Of a stretch of 64,000 nt of DNA, positions 18,849-28,527 are shown in pieces. The notes under the pieces are model-generated. The model was not told the DNA's origin and did not search any database. It worked only from the letters and a program-made list of their open reading frames with translations. The stretch is from an uncultured Faecalicatena sp. (GTDB lineage: Bacteria > Bacillota > Clostridia > Lachnospirales > Lachnospiraceae): contig CAOKHZ010000012.1 of the NCBI GenBank assembly GCA_948468385.1, positions 1 through 64,000 on the forward strand. The letters are read 5' to 3'. Within the stretch, counting starts at the first letter, position 1. Each line of letters opens with the position of its first letter. Position numbers and translations under genes: made by a program.

Positions 18849-20189
18849 ATGAAAAAAAGAATGTTAAAGCTAGCGGCATTGACATTGTCGTTGGCGATGG
18901 TGGCATCCCTTGCGGCATGCGGCAACGGCGGAAATGGCGACAGTTCCAACGACCAGGCCTCCGGGGGAGACGCGAAAACGGAAGAAGACAAGGTAATTAC
19001 ATATTGGAACATCGGAACAGAAGGGGCGGATAAAGAAGCTCTGGAGTACGCGGTAAATGAATTCAATAAGAACACGGAGTCTGGCTACCGTGTGGAAAAC
19101 GTTCCGACACAGAATGACAATTATAAGGAAAAGTTGGTAGTTGCCATGAGTTCCGGAGAATGCCCGGACATGTATACGAGTTGGTCAGGAGGTCCGATGA
19201 ACGAGTATATTGAATCTGGTTTTGCACAGCCTTTGGATGACTTGTATGAAAAGTATGGCTTGAAAGATGAGTTTATGGACGCGGCATTGGCACAAGCCAC
19301 TTATGACGGGAAGCTTTATGCGGTGCCGACGTATAATGTGTCTCTTGCGGGCGTGTTCTACAACAAGGAAATGTTTGCCAAGTATGAATTGGAAGTACCG
19401 ACCACGGTTTCCGAGTTGGAAGCGGTGTGTGACAAGCTGAAAGCAGAGGGCATTACGCCATTCGCTTTGGCAAATGGGCCAAAGTGGACGGGTTCCATGT
19501 ATTTCCAATGTCTGGCGGCCAGGAAGGGCGGTTTGGAGCCATTCCAGTCGGCAGTGTCAGGGGAAGGAACGTTTGAAGACGAATGCTTCATTTATGCGGG
19601 TGAAAAGATTCAGGAATGGGTGAAGAAGGGATATTTCCCAGAAGGCGTAAATTCCTTAAGTGAGGACGACGGTCAGGCAAAACAGTTAATGTATCAGGAA
19701 ACGGCCGCGATGATGGTAATTGGTTCTTGGTATACGGGAACGTTCCCGTCAGACAGCCCGGAATTTTATGAGAAGATTGGCTGGTTTTCCTTCCCGAAGG
19801 TAGACGGCTCTGACGCGGATGCGTCCATCCAGATCGGAACCATCGGTGACCAGTTCGTATCATTTAATTGTACCGGAGAAAAGTTGGAGGCGGCATTTGA
19901 ATGTGCATCCTATTATGCATCGGAAGGCGCGAAGAACGTCATGGTAGAGGTGGGCAAAATTCCGCCGACAAAGGATGCGGCAGATTTGATTACGGATGAC
20001 GTGACAAAGCAGATTTTGGACGCGGCCACGGACGCTTCTTCCGTTCAGTTATGGTATGACCAGTATTTGCCGCCGGCAGTGGCTCAGGTACATCTGGATA
20101 CATGTCAGGAACTTTTCGGCCTGACCATGACACCAGAAGAAGCCGGCGCGAAATTTGAACAGGCGATGGAAGAGTATCTTGCCGAGTAA
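18849..20189 (+). CDS. ABC transporter sugar-binding lipoprotein (CUT1 family)
   Basis: A 446-residue extracellular solute-binding protein. A lipoprotein signal ends in SLAACGNGG (lipobox Cys about residue 24), followed by a Gly/Ser/Asp linker and the family-1 binding fold (VITYWNIGTEGADKEALEYAVNEFN, later YDGKLYAVPTYN and AMMVIGSWYTG). It delivers an oligosaccharide to the two permeases downstream. The GH43 xylosidase in the same run of genes points to xylo-oligosaccharides. No ATPase gene is present, as is common in Firmicutes that use one shared MsmK-type ATPase. Confidence 0.92.
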   Translation: MKKRMLKLAALTLSLAMVASLAACGNGGNGDSSNDQASGGDAKTEEDKVITYWNIGTEGADKEALEYAVNEFNKNTESGYRVENVPTQNDNYKEKLVVAMSSGECPDMYTSWSGGPMNEYIESGFAQPLDDLYEKYGLKDEFMDAALAQATYDGKLYAVPTYNVSLAGVFYNKEMFAKYELEVPTTVSELEAVCDKLKAEGITPFALANGPKWTGSMYFQCLAARKGGLEPFQSAVSGEGTFEDECFIYAGEKIQEWVKKGYFPEGVNSLSEDDGQAKQLMYQETAAMMVIGSWYTGTFPSDSPEFYEKIGWFSFPKVDGSDADASIQIGTIGDQFVSFNCTGEKLEAAFECASYYASEGAKNVMVEVGKIPPTKDAADLITDDVTKQILDAATDASSVQLWYDQYLPPAVAQVHLDTCQELFGLTMTPEEAGAKFEQAMEEYLAE

Positions 20190-20202
20190 CATGGTTTTAA
20201 TA

Positions 20203-20235
20203 AGGCAGCCCAGACAGTCTTGCTGAGGCTGCTTT
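20203..20235 (+). terminator. Intra-operon hairpin after the binding-protein gene
   Basis: GCAGCC (20205-20210) pairs with GGCTGC (20227-20232), followed by TTTATT. Such leaky hairpins between a binding-protein gene and its permeases usually keep the binding protein in excess. Confidence 0.6.
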
Positions 20236-20278
20236 ATTCCCGCGGAAGGCTTATGGGAAGGAAAGGAGGGGCTTGACA

Positions 20279-21184
20279 ATGAAAAAGGACGGCATTACGC
20301 TGGCAAGAAAACGACAGAGAAATACAAATTGCGTGGCGGCCATCTTTTTGGCTCCGGTTATCATATTATTGATTGTTTATATTTTTTATCCGATTGTGGA
20401 GACGTTTCGTGTGAGCGCGTTTGATTGGAATGGAATTTCGTCAAATCCGAAATTTATCGGACTGGGGAATTGGGTAAAGCTATTGCACGATGACAAGTTT
20501 TGGACGGCATTTTTAAATAATGTGAAGGTGATGGTGCTTTCCATCTTGATTCAGATTCCGCTTGGCATCGCGATGGCAACGTTCGTGGAGTTTGCCGGAA
20601 AGAAGGCGACCATATTTAAAATTCTTTGGTTTATTCCCATGTTGATGTCGTCTGTCGCAATCGGTTTTTTGTTTACTTATGCGTTGGCGACAAACGGAGG
20701 AATTATCAGCAGTATTTCTCAATTCTTTGGCGGTACGAATATAGACCTGCTGGGGAATCCGGACACGGCTCTTTATACGGTGATCGGTGTCATAGCCTGG
20801 CAGTTTACCCCTTTTTACATGGTATATTGTGTGGCCGGGTATACGAATGTTTCTAAGGATGTTTATGAGGCATCTGTCATCGACGGGGCAAATAAGAGAC
20901 AGTATTTTGTGCATATCGCGTTGCCGCTGTTAAAACCGACACTGAAGAGTGCGGCGATACTTTCCATGGTGGGTTCACTGAAATATTTCGACCTGGTGTA
21001 CGTCATGACGGGAGGCGGCCCGAGCAATGCGACCGAGCTGATGGCGACTTACATGTATAAATTATCCTTTGCCCAGTTTAACATGGGCTATGGTTCGGCA
21101 GTGGCGGGCGGCATGTTTATTTTGATTTCATTTATCTCGCTATTTACGATGCGGATACTGAACGGAAGGAAGGAGGGGCGTTAG
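20279..21184 (+). CDS. Sugar ABC transporter permease, MsmF/MalF type
   Basis: A 301-residue membrane protein with six predicted helices, first at ~16-36 (AAIFLAPVIILLIVYIFYPI). The EAA loop that docks the ATPase is visible as DVYEASVIDGANKRQYFVHIALPLLKP. The ATG at 20279 is preferred over a TTG at 20273 because AGGAGG ends 9 bases before it. It forms the importer with the next permease and the lipoprotein upstream. Confidence 0.93.
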   Translation: MKKDGITLARKRQRNTNCVAAIFLAPVIILLIVYIFYPIVETFRVSAFDWNGISSNPKFIGLGNWVKLLHDDKFWTAFLNNVKVMVLSILIQIPLGIAMATFVEFAGKKATIFKILWFIPMLMSSVAIGFLFTYALATNGGIISSISQFFGGTNIDLLGNPDTALYTVIGVIAWQFTPFYMVYCVAGYTNVSKDVYEASVIDGANKRQYFVHIALPLLKPTLKSAAILSMVGSLKYFDLVYVMTGGGPSNATELMATYMYKLSFAQFNMGYGSAVAGGMFILISFISLFTMRILNGRKEGR

Positions 21185-21187
21185 GAC

Positions 21188-22039
21188 ATGGAGAATGGAT
21201 ATAAAATGACAAAAATAAAAAGCCGGATTGCCTGGGTGATTGCCACGTTTTTTGCGGTGGCGGCGGCTATCGTGGCGATTACGCCATTTATCTTTATGGT
21301 CATGAACTCCTTCAAAGAAAAATTTGAAATGTTGACGAAGGGCGTGTTCGCCCTCCCGGATAAATTGGATTTTACAAATTATATCGAAGTGATTCAGGGA
21401 AATTTTTTTGGATATTTTTTGAACAGCGTGCTCGTATTGGCGGTGTCATTGATTATTTTGCTTATGATTTCGGCGTTTGCGTCTTATCCGCTTTCCAGGT
21501 TCCAGTTTGGGATGAAGGGGCTTATTTATTCGGCGATTGTGGCGTGCATGTCGATTCCGGTGCACATTACGTTGATTCCCATTTTTAAAATGTCGCAGAG
21601 CATGCGCTTATATGACAGCATCTGGGCGTTAATCGGTCCGTACGTGGCGATGGGAATTCCGATTTCCGTGTTCATTTTGACCAGTTTCATGGAGCAGATT
21701 CCAAAGGAAATCGAGGAGGCCGCGGCAATTGACGGATGCGGGAAAGTCAGGATGTTTTTTTCCATCATTTTACCGATGGCAAAGCCGGGTCTGTCAACAT
21801 TGGCCATTTATAACGGGGTAAACATGTGGAATGAATTCATTTTTGCTTACACGTTGACACAGAGCCAGGGAAATCGTACACTACCTTTAGCAGTATGGGA
21901 GTTCAAGGGTCAATACTCGATGAATACGCCTATGATTATGTCGGTATTGACACTGACGGTTCTGCCGATGATTATTCTGTTTGTTTTTGCACAAGACAAA
22001 TTAATCAAGGGAATGACGGCGGGAGCGGTGAAGGGATAA
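21188..22039 (+). CDS. Sugar ABC transporter permease, MsmG/MalG type
   Basis: A 283-residue permease with six helices and the EAA loop KEIEEAAAIDGCGKVRMFFSIILPMAKPG. It starts 3 bases after the first permease stop. A second ATG at residue 7 (MTKIKSR) is a possible alternative start. Together with the previous genes it makes a CUT1-type importer lacking its own ATPase. Confidence 0.93.
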   Translation: MENGYKMTKIKSRIAWVIATFFAVAAAIVAITPFIFMVMNSFKEKFEMLTKGVFALPDKLDFTNYIEVIQGNFFGYFLNSVLVLAVSLIILLMISAFASYPLSRFQFGMKGLIYSAIVACMSIPVHITLIPIFKMSQSMRLYDSIWALIGPYVAMGIPISVFILTSFMEQIPKEIEEAAAIDGCGKVRMFFSIILPMAKPGLSTLAIYNGVNMWNEFIFAYTLTQSQGNRTLPLAVWEFKGQYSMNTPMIMSVLTLTVLPMIILFVFAQDKLIKGMTAGAVKG

Positions 22040-22109
22040 CGAGGGTTACGATTTGCGATGAATTGTCCGTGAGTGGCAACCCTGGCAAGATGTCTGGAGG
22101 GCCGTGGGA

Positions 22110-23888
22110 ATGAAATTGAGAAAGCAGATGAGTGAATGGAATCTGAAAAAGAAAATCACATTTTTTCTGACACTTGTCATGATGATGACATCTGTCGTTA
22201 TTTTGTTGATTTCAACCATTTCGGCGGCCTATCATATGACGAACCAGTCCAAGGACATGGCGAGGCGGCAGTTGGACATGCTTGTATCCAATTATGACGA
22301 TACGTTAAAGCAGTACCAGGATCTTGCCGTGGCCATGGTGATAGAGGACAGCGTGCAAAAGTACTGTAAGAGCGCGAACAATGCAGGGACGGGATACGAG
22401 CAGGAGGCGCTCGGCGTCTATAATTGTCTTATGAATATGCAGAATGTCAGGAGTAACCTGAATTTTGCCGTCGTGGAAAAGGAAAGTTCAGGGCGTTATG
22501 TTTATAAAGGAAATAGCAGCGTGGTCGATGCAAAATTTGATGTTGCATACCAGACGGATTATGAGGCGAGCATTCCGATAAAAGAGGGAAACACGGTGCG
22601 CATGAGTTTCGGAAATGCATATTTTCGGGACGGGAGATACACGTTGACCTTGTACCATCCCGTCTATTCCACGTCCACGATTCATGAAGTAAAAGGAATG
22701 CTGGTTCTGAATTTTAATGACAGCCTTGTCGAGCAGTTACGGCAGGAGGAAAACCATCAGACGGATTTAGAGCTATTTTTGATGGATTGTAACGGAAGAA
22801 TCGTGTCAATCTCCAACGAGGGGCGAATCGGGACGACGGTTTCCTATCTAGATCAGATGGAAGGTGGCAGCGGCAGCTTCCAGAAGGACGGGATGCTGAT
22901 TAATTACCAGAAGGTTGGAAAATGGAATTACTATCTGATTCATGAGATTCCCGTTTTGGAATTCTATCGGGAGAGTATTGTCGTCATGGTTCTGATGATG
23001 GTTCTGACGATTGCAATGACGGCGTTTGCCATCGTATTTCAGAGGAGGATGATAAATTCTTTTTATGAGCCAATGAACCGGGTATTAAGCGCGATGGACG
23101 ACGTTTCCCTGGGAAAGCTGGACGAGCGGATTGACATGGAGAGCATGGACGTTGACAGCAGGAAGCTGGCCGAAGGGTTCAACAGCATGATGGAAGAGAT
23201 TGACATGCTGATGGAGCAGGTGAAAATGGAACAGCACCAGATGGAGCAGATTCGGTTTAACGCGCTGCAGGCTCAGATTAAGCCGCATTTTCTGTACAAT
23301 ACGCTGGAATGCATTCACTGGCAGGCGGTAGTGGACGGAAATAAGGAAATTTCTACCATGGTCAAGGCGATGGCGCAGTATTATCGGATTTGTTTGAGCA
23401 GGGGGAAGGAGGTCATCGCCCTGCGGGAAGAACTGGAGCATATTCGTTCGTATTTGATTATTCAGAATATGCGCTATGACAATATTATTGAATTGGTGGA
23501 TCATATTTCCGAGGAATATTATAACGTGCAAATTCCCAAGATGACGTTGCAGCCGCTTGTGGAAAATGCCATTTATCATGGAATTCGGATCAAAGAAGGG
23601 GGAAAGGGTACCATTGTCTTGGAAATTCGGGCTTGCGGGGAAGACATTTACTTGTCACTTTGTGACAGCGGGACGGGGATGACGCAGGAAGAGATTGACG
23701 AGATGAATCAATCGATTTCCCTCTATGATGAAACATTTGGATATGGCGTCAGGAATGTGAACAAACGAATCGAATTGATGTTTGGGACGGAGTACGGCCT
23801 GCGGTATTTTAGGAATGAGCAGGGAGGTGTCACGGTGGAGATACGTCTGCCGCGCGGTGGAAAGTCGGAAGACAAGGGGGTCATTTAG
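22110..23888 (+). CDS. YesM-type sensor histidine kinase
   Basis: A 592-residue membrane kinase. Two membrane helices (about residues 15-38 and 288-310) frame a ~250-residue extracellular sensor, followed by a HAMP-like linker, the His_kinase domain with NALQAQIKPHFLYNTLE (phospho-His393) and a HATPase with VENAIYHGIR and GTGMTQEEI. YesM kinases sense oligosaccharides, often through the binding protein. The ATG at 22110 lies 9 bases after GGAGG; the GTG at 22104 is too close. The stop abuts the response-regulator start. Confidence 0.92.
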   Translation: MKLRKQMSEWNLKKKITFFLTLVMMMTSVVILLISTISAAYHMTNQSKDMARRQLDMLVSNYDDTLKQYQDLAVAMVIEDSVQKYCKSANNAGTGYEQEALGVYNCLMNMQNVRSNLNFAVVEKESSGRYVYKGNSSVVDAKFDVAYQTDYEASIPIKEGNTVRMSFGNAYFRDGRYTLTLYHPVYSTSTIHEVKGMLVLNFNDSLVEQLRQEENHQTDLELFLMDCNGRIVSISNEGRIGTTVSYLDQMEGGSGSFQKDGMLINYQKVGKWNYYLIHEIPVLEFYRESIVVMVLMMVLTIAMTAFAIVFQRRMINSFYEPMNRVLSAMDDVSLGKLDERIDMESMDVDSRKLAEGFNSMMEEIDMLMEQVKMEQHQMEQIRFNALQAQIKPHFLYNTLECIHWQAVVDGNKEISTMVKAMAQYYRICLSRGKEVIALREELEHIRSYLIIQNMRYDNIIELVDHISEEYYNVQIPKMTLQPLVENAIYHGIRIKEGGKGTIVLEIRACGEDIYLSLCDSGTGMTQEEIDEMNQSISLYDETFGYGVRNVNKRIELMFGTEYGLRYFRNEQGGVTVEIRLPRGGKSEDKGVI

Positions 23889-25457
23889 ATGTATAAATTG
23901 TTAGTCGTCGATGACGAGAAAATGATCCGTATGGGAATAAAGAACGGAATTGAGTGGGAAACGATAGGCGTAAGCGAGGTATTTACGGCGGCCTCGGCGC
24001 TGGAGGCACTGGAGATTATCGAAAAGGAGCACCCGCAAATCATGCTGACGGACATCAGCATGACGGAGATGTCGGGGCTTGCATTGATGGAAAGGGTGCG
24101 CGAATTATATGACGAGGAGGAGATGAGAATCCTGGTGCTGACGGGATACGACCGGTTTGATTATGCCCGCCAGTGTCTTCAGATGCGGGTGCAGGATTTT
24201 TTGCTTAAGCCGGTGGACGAGGACGAGCTAAAAGGGAATATTCGAAAGCAAATTGACGCGTTGGAGGCGGAGCGGGCAAAAAAGGAACGCGAGCAGGCGA
24301 ATCTGCGAACCGAGGGTGCAAAACGCCAGACGATGATGGAGTGTTTCATGCGGGATTTGGTACATCAGCGTTTGGAAAAGAAAGAGGACGGAATATATCC
24401 GGAGGAATTGGCGGCGATGCGGGAGAGACCGATGGAAATCGCCATCTTGATTCCGGAAGTGTATATGAACCATGGCAAGCAATCGGAGGAGGATTTTCAA
24501 AAGCTGACGATTAAAAATCTCTGTATGGATTTGATTGATGCCAGACACGCGGGAATCACGTTTTCCGATGACGACGGGAAAATTGTCACGGCGATTTATA
24601 CGTCGTACATGGAGCGCAGCGTGACGGAGCGGGTCGAGGAGTTGGGCGAGATCTTGGAAAACGAATGTGATATCAAGCCGAGGGTGGTGCTTGGTAGCGA
24701 GGTAAATGGACTGGATGCACTGTTTGTCTCCTACAATGACGCGTTATATTTGCTGGAACAAGAGAGAAAGGGGTTTCGGGAAATTGTACGGCGGGGGAAC
24801 GAGCAGAACAAGGAACGGCTGGTTCAGGACATTTACCGGGAATTTAAACAGACGATGATTCAAAACATGGCAAATGGAACCCGGGTCATGTATGTTTACG
24901 AGAAATTCGTCCAGGCGACGAAATCATATAATTTGTCAAAGGCGCAGGTACAGAAGTGGTGCTTTGACATCGCGTCAGGCTTGTATTTTGCTTATGTCAC
25001 GGAAACGGGGGACGTGGTGGACGGCCGGGTGGAAGCACTGATGAAGGCTTTGGCGGGAGCGGGAAAAGAAGAGTCGTTGGAAATGACGGAAATGTTTATC
25101 CGAAAGCTGGTATTTCAGGAGGAAGGGGAACAAAACAAAATCATTGCCGACGCGAAACGTCATATCAAGGAACATTTGGAGTCGGAATTGTCCGTCACGA
25201 GGCTGGCGGAGATGTTTTATGTGTCGCCCAATTATTTTTCGCGTTTGTTTAAGCGGGTGACGGGCGAGGGGTGCAATGAGTATATCGTGAGGAAACGAAT
25301 TGAGAAATCGAAGGTGCTTTTGGAGACTACGACCATCAAGGCGGGGCGGATTGCCGCGATGGTAGGATATAATGACACGAATTATTTTTCTTTAGCGTTT
25401 AAGAAACATACGGGAATGTCACCGACGAAATATCGGGAGACGTTGCAGAAAAAGTGA
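23889..25457 (+). CDS. YesN/AraC-type response regulator
   Basis: A 522-residue regulator. The receiver domain has acidic DDEKM, phospho-acceptor Asp55 (MLTDISM) and the Lys of LLKPVDEDE. A long central helical region follows, and residues ~420-520 form an AraC helix-turn-helix pair (VTRLAEMFYVSPNYFSRLFK, then IAAMVGYNDTNYFSLAFKKHTGMSP). It begins at the base after the kinase stop. It probably activates the importer and xylosidase genes around it. Confidence 0.93.
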   Translation: MYKLLVVDDEKMIRMGIKNGIEWETIGVSEVFTAASALEALEIIEKEHPQIMLTDISMTEMSGLALMERVRELYDEEEMRILVLTGYDRFDYARQCLQMRVQDFLLKPVDEDELKGNIRKQIDALEAERAKKEREQANLRTEGAKRQTMMECFMRDLVHQRLEKKEDGIYPEELAAMRERPMEIAILIPEVYMNHGKQSEEDFQKLTIKNLCMDLIDARHAGITFSDDDGKIVTAIYTSYMERSVTERVEELGEILENECDIKPRVVLGSEVNGLDALFVSYNDALYLLEQERKGFREIVRRGNEQNKERLVQDIYREFKQTMIQNMANGTRVMYVYEKFVQATKSYNLSKAQVQKWCFDIASGLYFAYVTETGDVVDGRVEALMKALAGAGKEESLEMTEMFIRKLVFQEEGEQNKIIADAKRHIKEHLESELSVTRLAEMFYVSPNYFSRLFKRVTGEGCNEYIVRKRIEKSKVLLETTTIKAGRIAAMVGYNDTNYFSLAFKKHTGMSPTKYRETLQKK

Positions 25458-25471
25458 ATGGAGGAGCTGCT

Positions 25472-27103
25472 ATGAAAATTAAAAATCCAATCCTATCCGG
25501 GTTTCATCCGGATCCGAGTATCGTGCGGGTGGGCGACACATATTATATCGCCTCCTCTACCTTTGAGTGGTGGCCGGGGGTTTGTATCCACATGTCGAAG
25601 GACTTGGTGAATTGGAAATTGATAACGCATCCGTTGAACGAGAAACGCCTGCTGGACATGACGGGAAATTTGGATTCAGGCGGAATCTGGGCACCGGACC
25701 TATCTTATCATGACGGGAAGTTTTATTTGGTTTATACGGACGTGAAGGTCACGGACGGGGCATATAAGGACTGCATCAATTATCTGATTACGGCGAGAGA
25801 TGTCATGGGGCCTTGGTCGGATCCCATCGTGTTAAATACGGCGGGATTTGACGCGTCGCTGTTCCATGATGATGACGGGAGGAAGTACCTGGTGAACCAG
25901 TATTGGGATCCAAGGTGCTACCACCATCCGTTTTATGGCATTATGTGTACGGAATTTTCGGAAGAGGAGGGGTGCCTGATTGGGGAACCGTGGGTGATTT
26001 ATAAGGGGACGGAGGACAAATTTACCGAAGGGCCGCATATTTATAAGTTAAATGGTTATTATTATATTTTTGTGGCACAAGGCGGCACGGTTTACGCGCA
26101 TCAGGAGCGGGTGGCTCGCGCGAAGTCCCTGACCGAAGAGTTTGAAACGCAGCCGGGAGAGGCGTTCCTTACGACGCTGGACGCGCCGTATCATCCGATT
26201 CAAAAGGCGGGACACGGCTCGCTGGTGCAGACGCAAGGCGGAGAGTGGTATTTTACACATTTGATGGGCAGGCCGCTCCATCACGGCACGGAATCGATTT
26301 TAGACCCGCGTGGGTGGTGTCCTTTGGGCAGGGAAACCGGCATCCAGAAGGTGGTGTGGGACGAGGAAGGCTGGCCGCACATCGTGGGAGGACATTGCGG
26401 CATGGAAGAGGTGGAAGCACCGCTTGGCTTAAAGGAGCAGAAATGGGAGCCGACGTGGCCTGGGAAGGATGATTTTGACCGTGAAGAATTGAACATTCAT
26501 TTTCAAACCCTGCGGGTGCCGCTGGGAGAAGACGTGATGTCCTTGAGGGACAGGCCGGGACACCTTCGGCTGTATGGGCGTCATTCGCTGGCCTCCACGT
26601 TCACGCAGGCACATGTTGCCAGAAGGTGGCAGGCATTTTCCTTTGACGCGGAGGTGAAGATGGATTACCGTCCAAGGACAATCCAGCAATTTGCCGGACT
26701 CACATGCTATTATAATACGCAGAACTGGTCTTGCATCCAGATGACGTGGCATGAGAAATACGGGCGAGCACTCGACGTGGTTTATACGGATTTGGGGAAA
26801 ACATTTAGCGTCTATGAGGAACATCCCGTGCCGGTGCCGGAGCATGTGGAATATGTATATCTAAAGGTGGAAGTACGGGGGATTTCCTATAGGTATTTTT
26901 ATTCCTTTGACGGAAATGTGTGGGAGGCCGTGCCCTATGTATTTGATTCGGCAAAGCTGTCGGACGAGTATATCAAGGCGGTCTATGACGCGGCGTTTAC
27001 CGGGGCGTTTGTGGGGATGATAAGCGCGGACGGGCTGGGAACAAAGCTTCCGGCGGATTTTGACTATTTTGTGTATCAGGAAATAGATGAGAAATGCGGG
27101 TGA
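25472..27103 (+). CDS. GH43 beta-xylosidase (subfamily 11-like)
   Basis: A 543-residue cytoplasmic glycosidase with no signal peptide. The five-bladed propeller has the three GH43 acids: Asp14 (GFHPDPSIV, base), Asp127 (GFDASLF, pKa modulator) and Glu186 (TEGPHIYK, acid). A C-terminal beta-sandwich (about 330-543) is typical of XynB-type beta-xylosidases. It would release xylose from imported xylo-oligosaccharides; side alpha-L-arabinofuranosidase activity is common in the family. The ATG at 25472 follows GGAGGAG; a GTG at 25454 overlaps the regulator stop. Confidence 0.92.
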   Translation: MKIKNPILSGFHPDPSIVRVGDTYYIASSTFEWWPGVCIHMSKDLVNWKLITHPLNEKRLLDMTGNLDSGGIWAPDLSYHDGKFYLVYTDVKVTDGAYKDCINYLITARDVMGPWSDPIVLNTAGFDASLFHDDDGRKYLVNQYWDPRCYHHPFYGIMCTEFSEEEGCLIGEPWVIYKGTEDKFTEGPHIYKLNGYYYIFVAQGGTVYAHQERVARAKSLTEEFETQPGEAFLTTLDAPYHPIQKAGHGSLVQTQGGEWYFTHLMGRPLHHGTESILDPRGWCPLGRETGIQKVVWDEEGWPHIVGGHCGMEEVEAPLGLKEQKWEPTWPGKDDFDREELNIHFQTLRVPLGEDVMSLRDRPGHLRLYGRHSLASTFTQAHVARRWQAFSFDAEVKMDYRPRTIQQFAGLTCYYNTQNWSCIQMTWHEKYGRALDVVYTDLGKTFSVYEEHPVPVPEHVEYVYLKVEVRGISYRYFYSFDGNVWEAVPYVFDSAKLSDEYIKAVYDAAFTGAFVGMISADGLGTKLPADFDYFVYQEIDEKCG

Positions 27104-28221
27104 AGAAATTGGGTGAAAAACGAAAATGCCGCGGGGGTTGGAAATGGATAAAAAACGCGGTCATACTTGCCGTTATATTTGCCGTGGCAGCGGGAAGCCT
27201 GGCGGGATGTGGCAATTATGCACAAGAGAACATGAAAGAGCCGCAAATTCAAGTGCCGAGCAACCATCTTGATTCTTGGCAGGAGGAATTACCACAAGAT
27301 GAGCAATATAAAGTGCTGGATGCGAACTCTTTACGAGGGCTGGTAATACAAGAGGACGGGGAGGTTATGTTTGCGGCATCCTATGAGCCTAGAGTCGGAA
27401 AGGAGAGCTTTGATTATTGGGACATTTCCGTGCCATATGAGTCGATGGTATCGGTAAATACGGAAAGCTTGTACAATCTGTTTGACATGGTGCTTTCATT
27501 GGGCTGGGAAAAGGCGGACGGTGTGAGTCGCAAAGAGGCGGGGCTGGCGAAAGACGCGGAAGATGCAACCTCGATTTTTCTGGCTTATGACAAAGAGCAA
27601 AAGCCTGGTGAAAAGGGGAAGGCAAAACCGACTGCGGGCAGGCGAATCCTGATTGGCGATGCAGATGGAAACGGGCATTATTATGCAGTGTTGGACGGCT
27701 CTGACGAAGTCGCGCTGGTGAGCCGGACGTTGGTTGACGCGATTTTAAACGTGGACGCGTATTCATGCATTTTAAAAGTGCCGGTCGTGATTGGCATCGA
27801 TACCGTGGAGCAGGTTCAAATCATTTCTGAAAAACAAATGTTTTTGATGGAGCAGGATGCGGATGGCTTCAAGGTGGACGGGAAAGCAGTGGAGGAAAAG
27901 GAATTTAAAAGCCTTTATGGGAAATTACTTGATATCATGATTTCCGGGGAAATTGCCAAAGAAGGACGGACGGAAATGCAAGGAACGTTGGCAGGCGGCG
28001 TAAAAGCGGCGGATAACAAAGGTGCGGAAGGCATCGGGAGCGAGCGGACCGCGGTTTTGACGATACAGTTTATCCGCAATGTCGAGGGCGCGTCGGACGT
28101 GGAAGTAAGCTATTATAAATACGATGAGCAATTTATGAGCGTGAGTGTAAATGGAAAGGAATATTTCCTTGTGGAACGAGAAAGTATTGACAGTCTGCAG
28201 GAAGTGCTGAAGGCATTGTAA
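27094..28221 (+). CDS. Predicted lipoprotein, possibly DUF4340-like
   Basis: A 375-residue protein whose N-terminus has a basic stretch, a hydrophobic segment (AVILAVIFAVAAGSL) and a lipobox SLAGCGN, so it is exported and lipid-anchored. The body is mixed alpha/beta with repeated strand patterns resembling DUF4340 proteins, but the match is weak and I would not assign a function. The start overlaps the last 10 bases of the GH43 gene, implying coupled translation and making it the last gene of the xylan cluster. The region about residues 150-185 is Lys/Glu-rich and probably a linker. Confidence 0.6.
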   Translation: MRVKKLGEKRKCRGGWKWIKNAVILAVIFAVAAGSLAGCGNYAQENMKEPQIQVPSNHLDSWQEELPQDEQYKVLDANSLRGLVIQEDGEVMFAASYEPRVGKESFDYWDISVPYESMVSVNTESLYNLFDMVLSLGWEKADGVSRKEAGLAKDAEDATSIFLAYDKEQKPGEKGKAKPTAGRRILIGDADGNGHYYAVLDGSDEVALVSRTLVDAILNVDAYSCILKVPVVIGIDTVEQVQIISEKQMFLMEQDADGFKVDGKAVEEKEFKSLYGKLLDIMISGEIAKEGRTEMQGTLAGGVKAADNKGAEGIGSERTAVLTIQFIRNVEGASDVEVSYYKYDEQFMSVSVNGKEYFLVERESIDSLQEVLKAL

Positions 28222-28279
28222 GAGTAAAAGGAAATGGATTGCAAGGGATGCGGTCGATTTTCGTGCCCGGAAATGCTGG

Positions 28280-28394
28280 TTAAGAAAATCTCAAGATTTT
28301 CATCAAAAAATAATAAATAAACCACAAAAGAATCGCAAAGGAAAAAATCCTCTGTCATGGTATAGTTTTTATATCGTGACGGGGGATTTTTTTG
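28280..28394 (+). repeat. 115-bp duplicated element, copy B, upstream of the VanT-type racemase gene
   Basis: Matches copy A at 16300-16414 at a constant offset of 11,980 bases. Here the small hairpin is perfect (GAAAATC-TCAA-GATTTTC at 28284-28301). The differences C16375-G399 to U-A and C16371 to U keep the large stem paired. Most of the 306-base gap between the lipoprotein and racemase genes is this element. Confidence 0.9.
28343..28391. terminator. 22-bp terminator-type hairpin in copy B
   Basis: Arms 28343-28364 and 28370-28391 with a GTTTT loop, A-tract on the left and a T7 run on the right. It ends the lipoprotein transcript or attenuates the racemase transcript. Confidence 0.85.
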
Positions 28395-28527
28395 TGCGTG
28401 AAAAGGCGAGGGCGCTCTTCGGAATATAAATGCGGTTCACGTCCGATTAATGAAGGAAATGAGAGTAATGGCACGAGTGCGTGCAAGAATACGAAAGGAT
28501 ACAAGAGAGAAAAGCAGGGGGTGCAAG

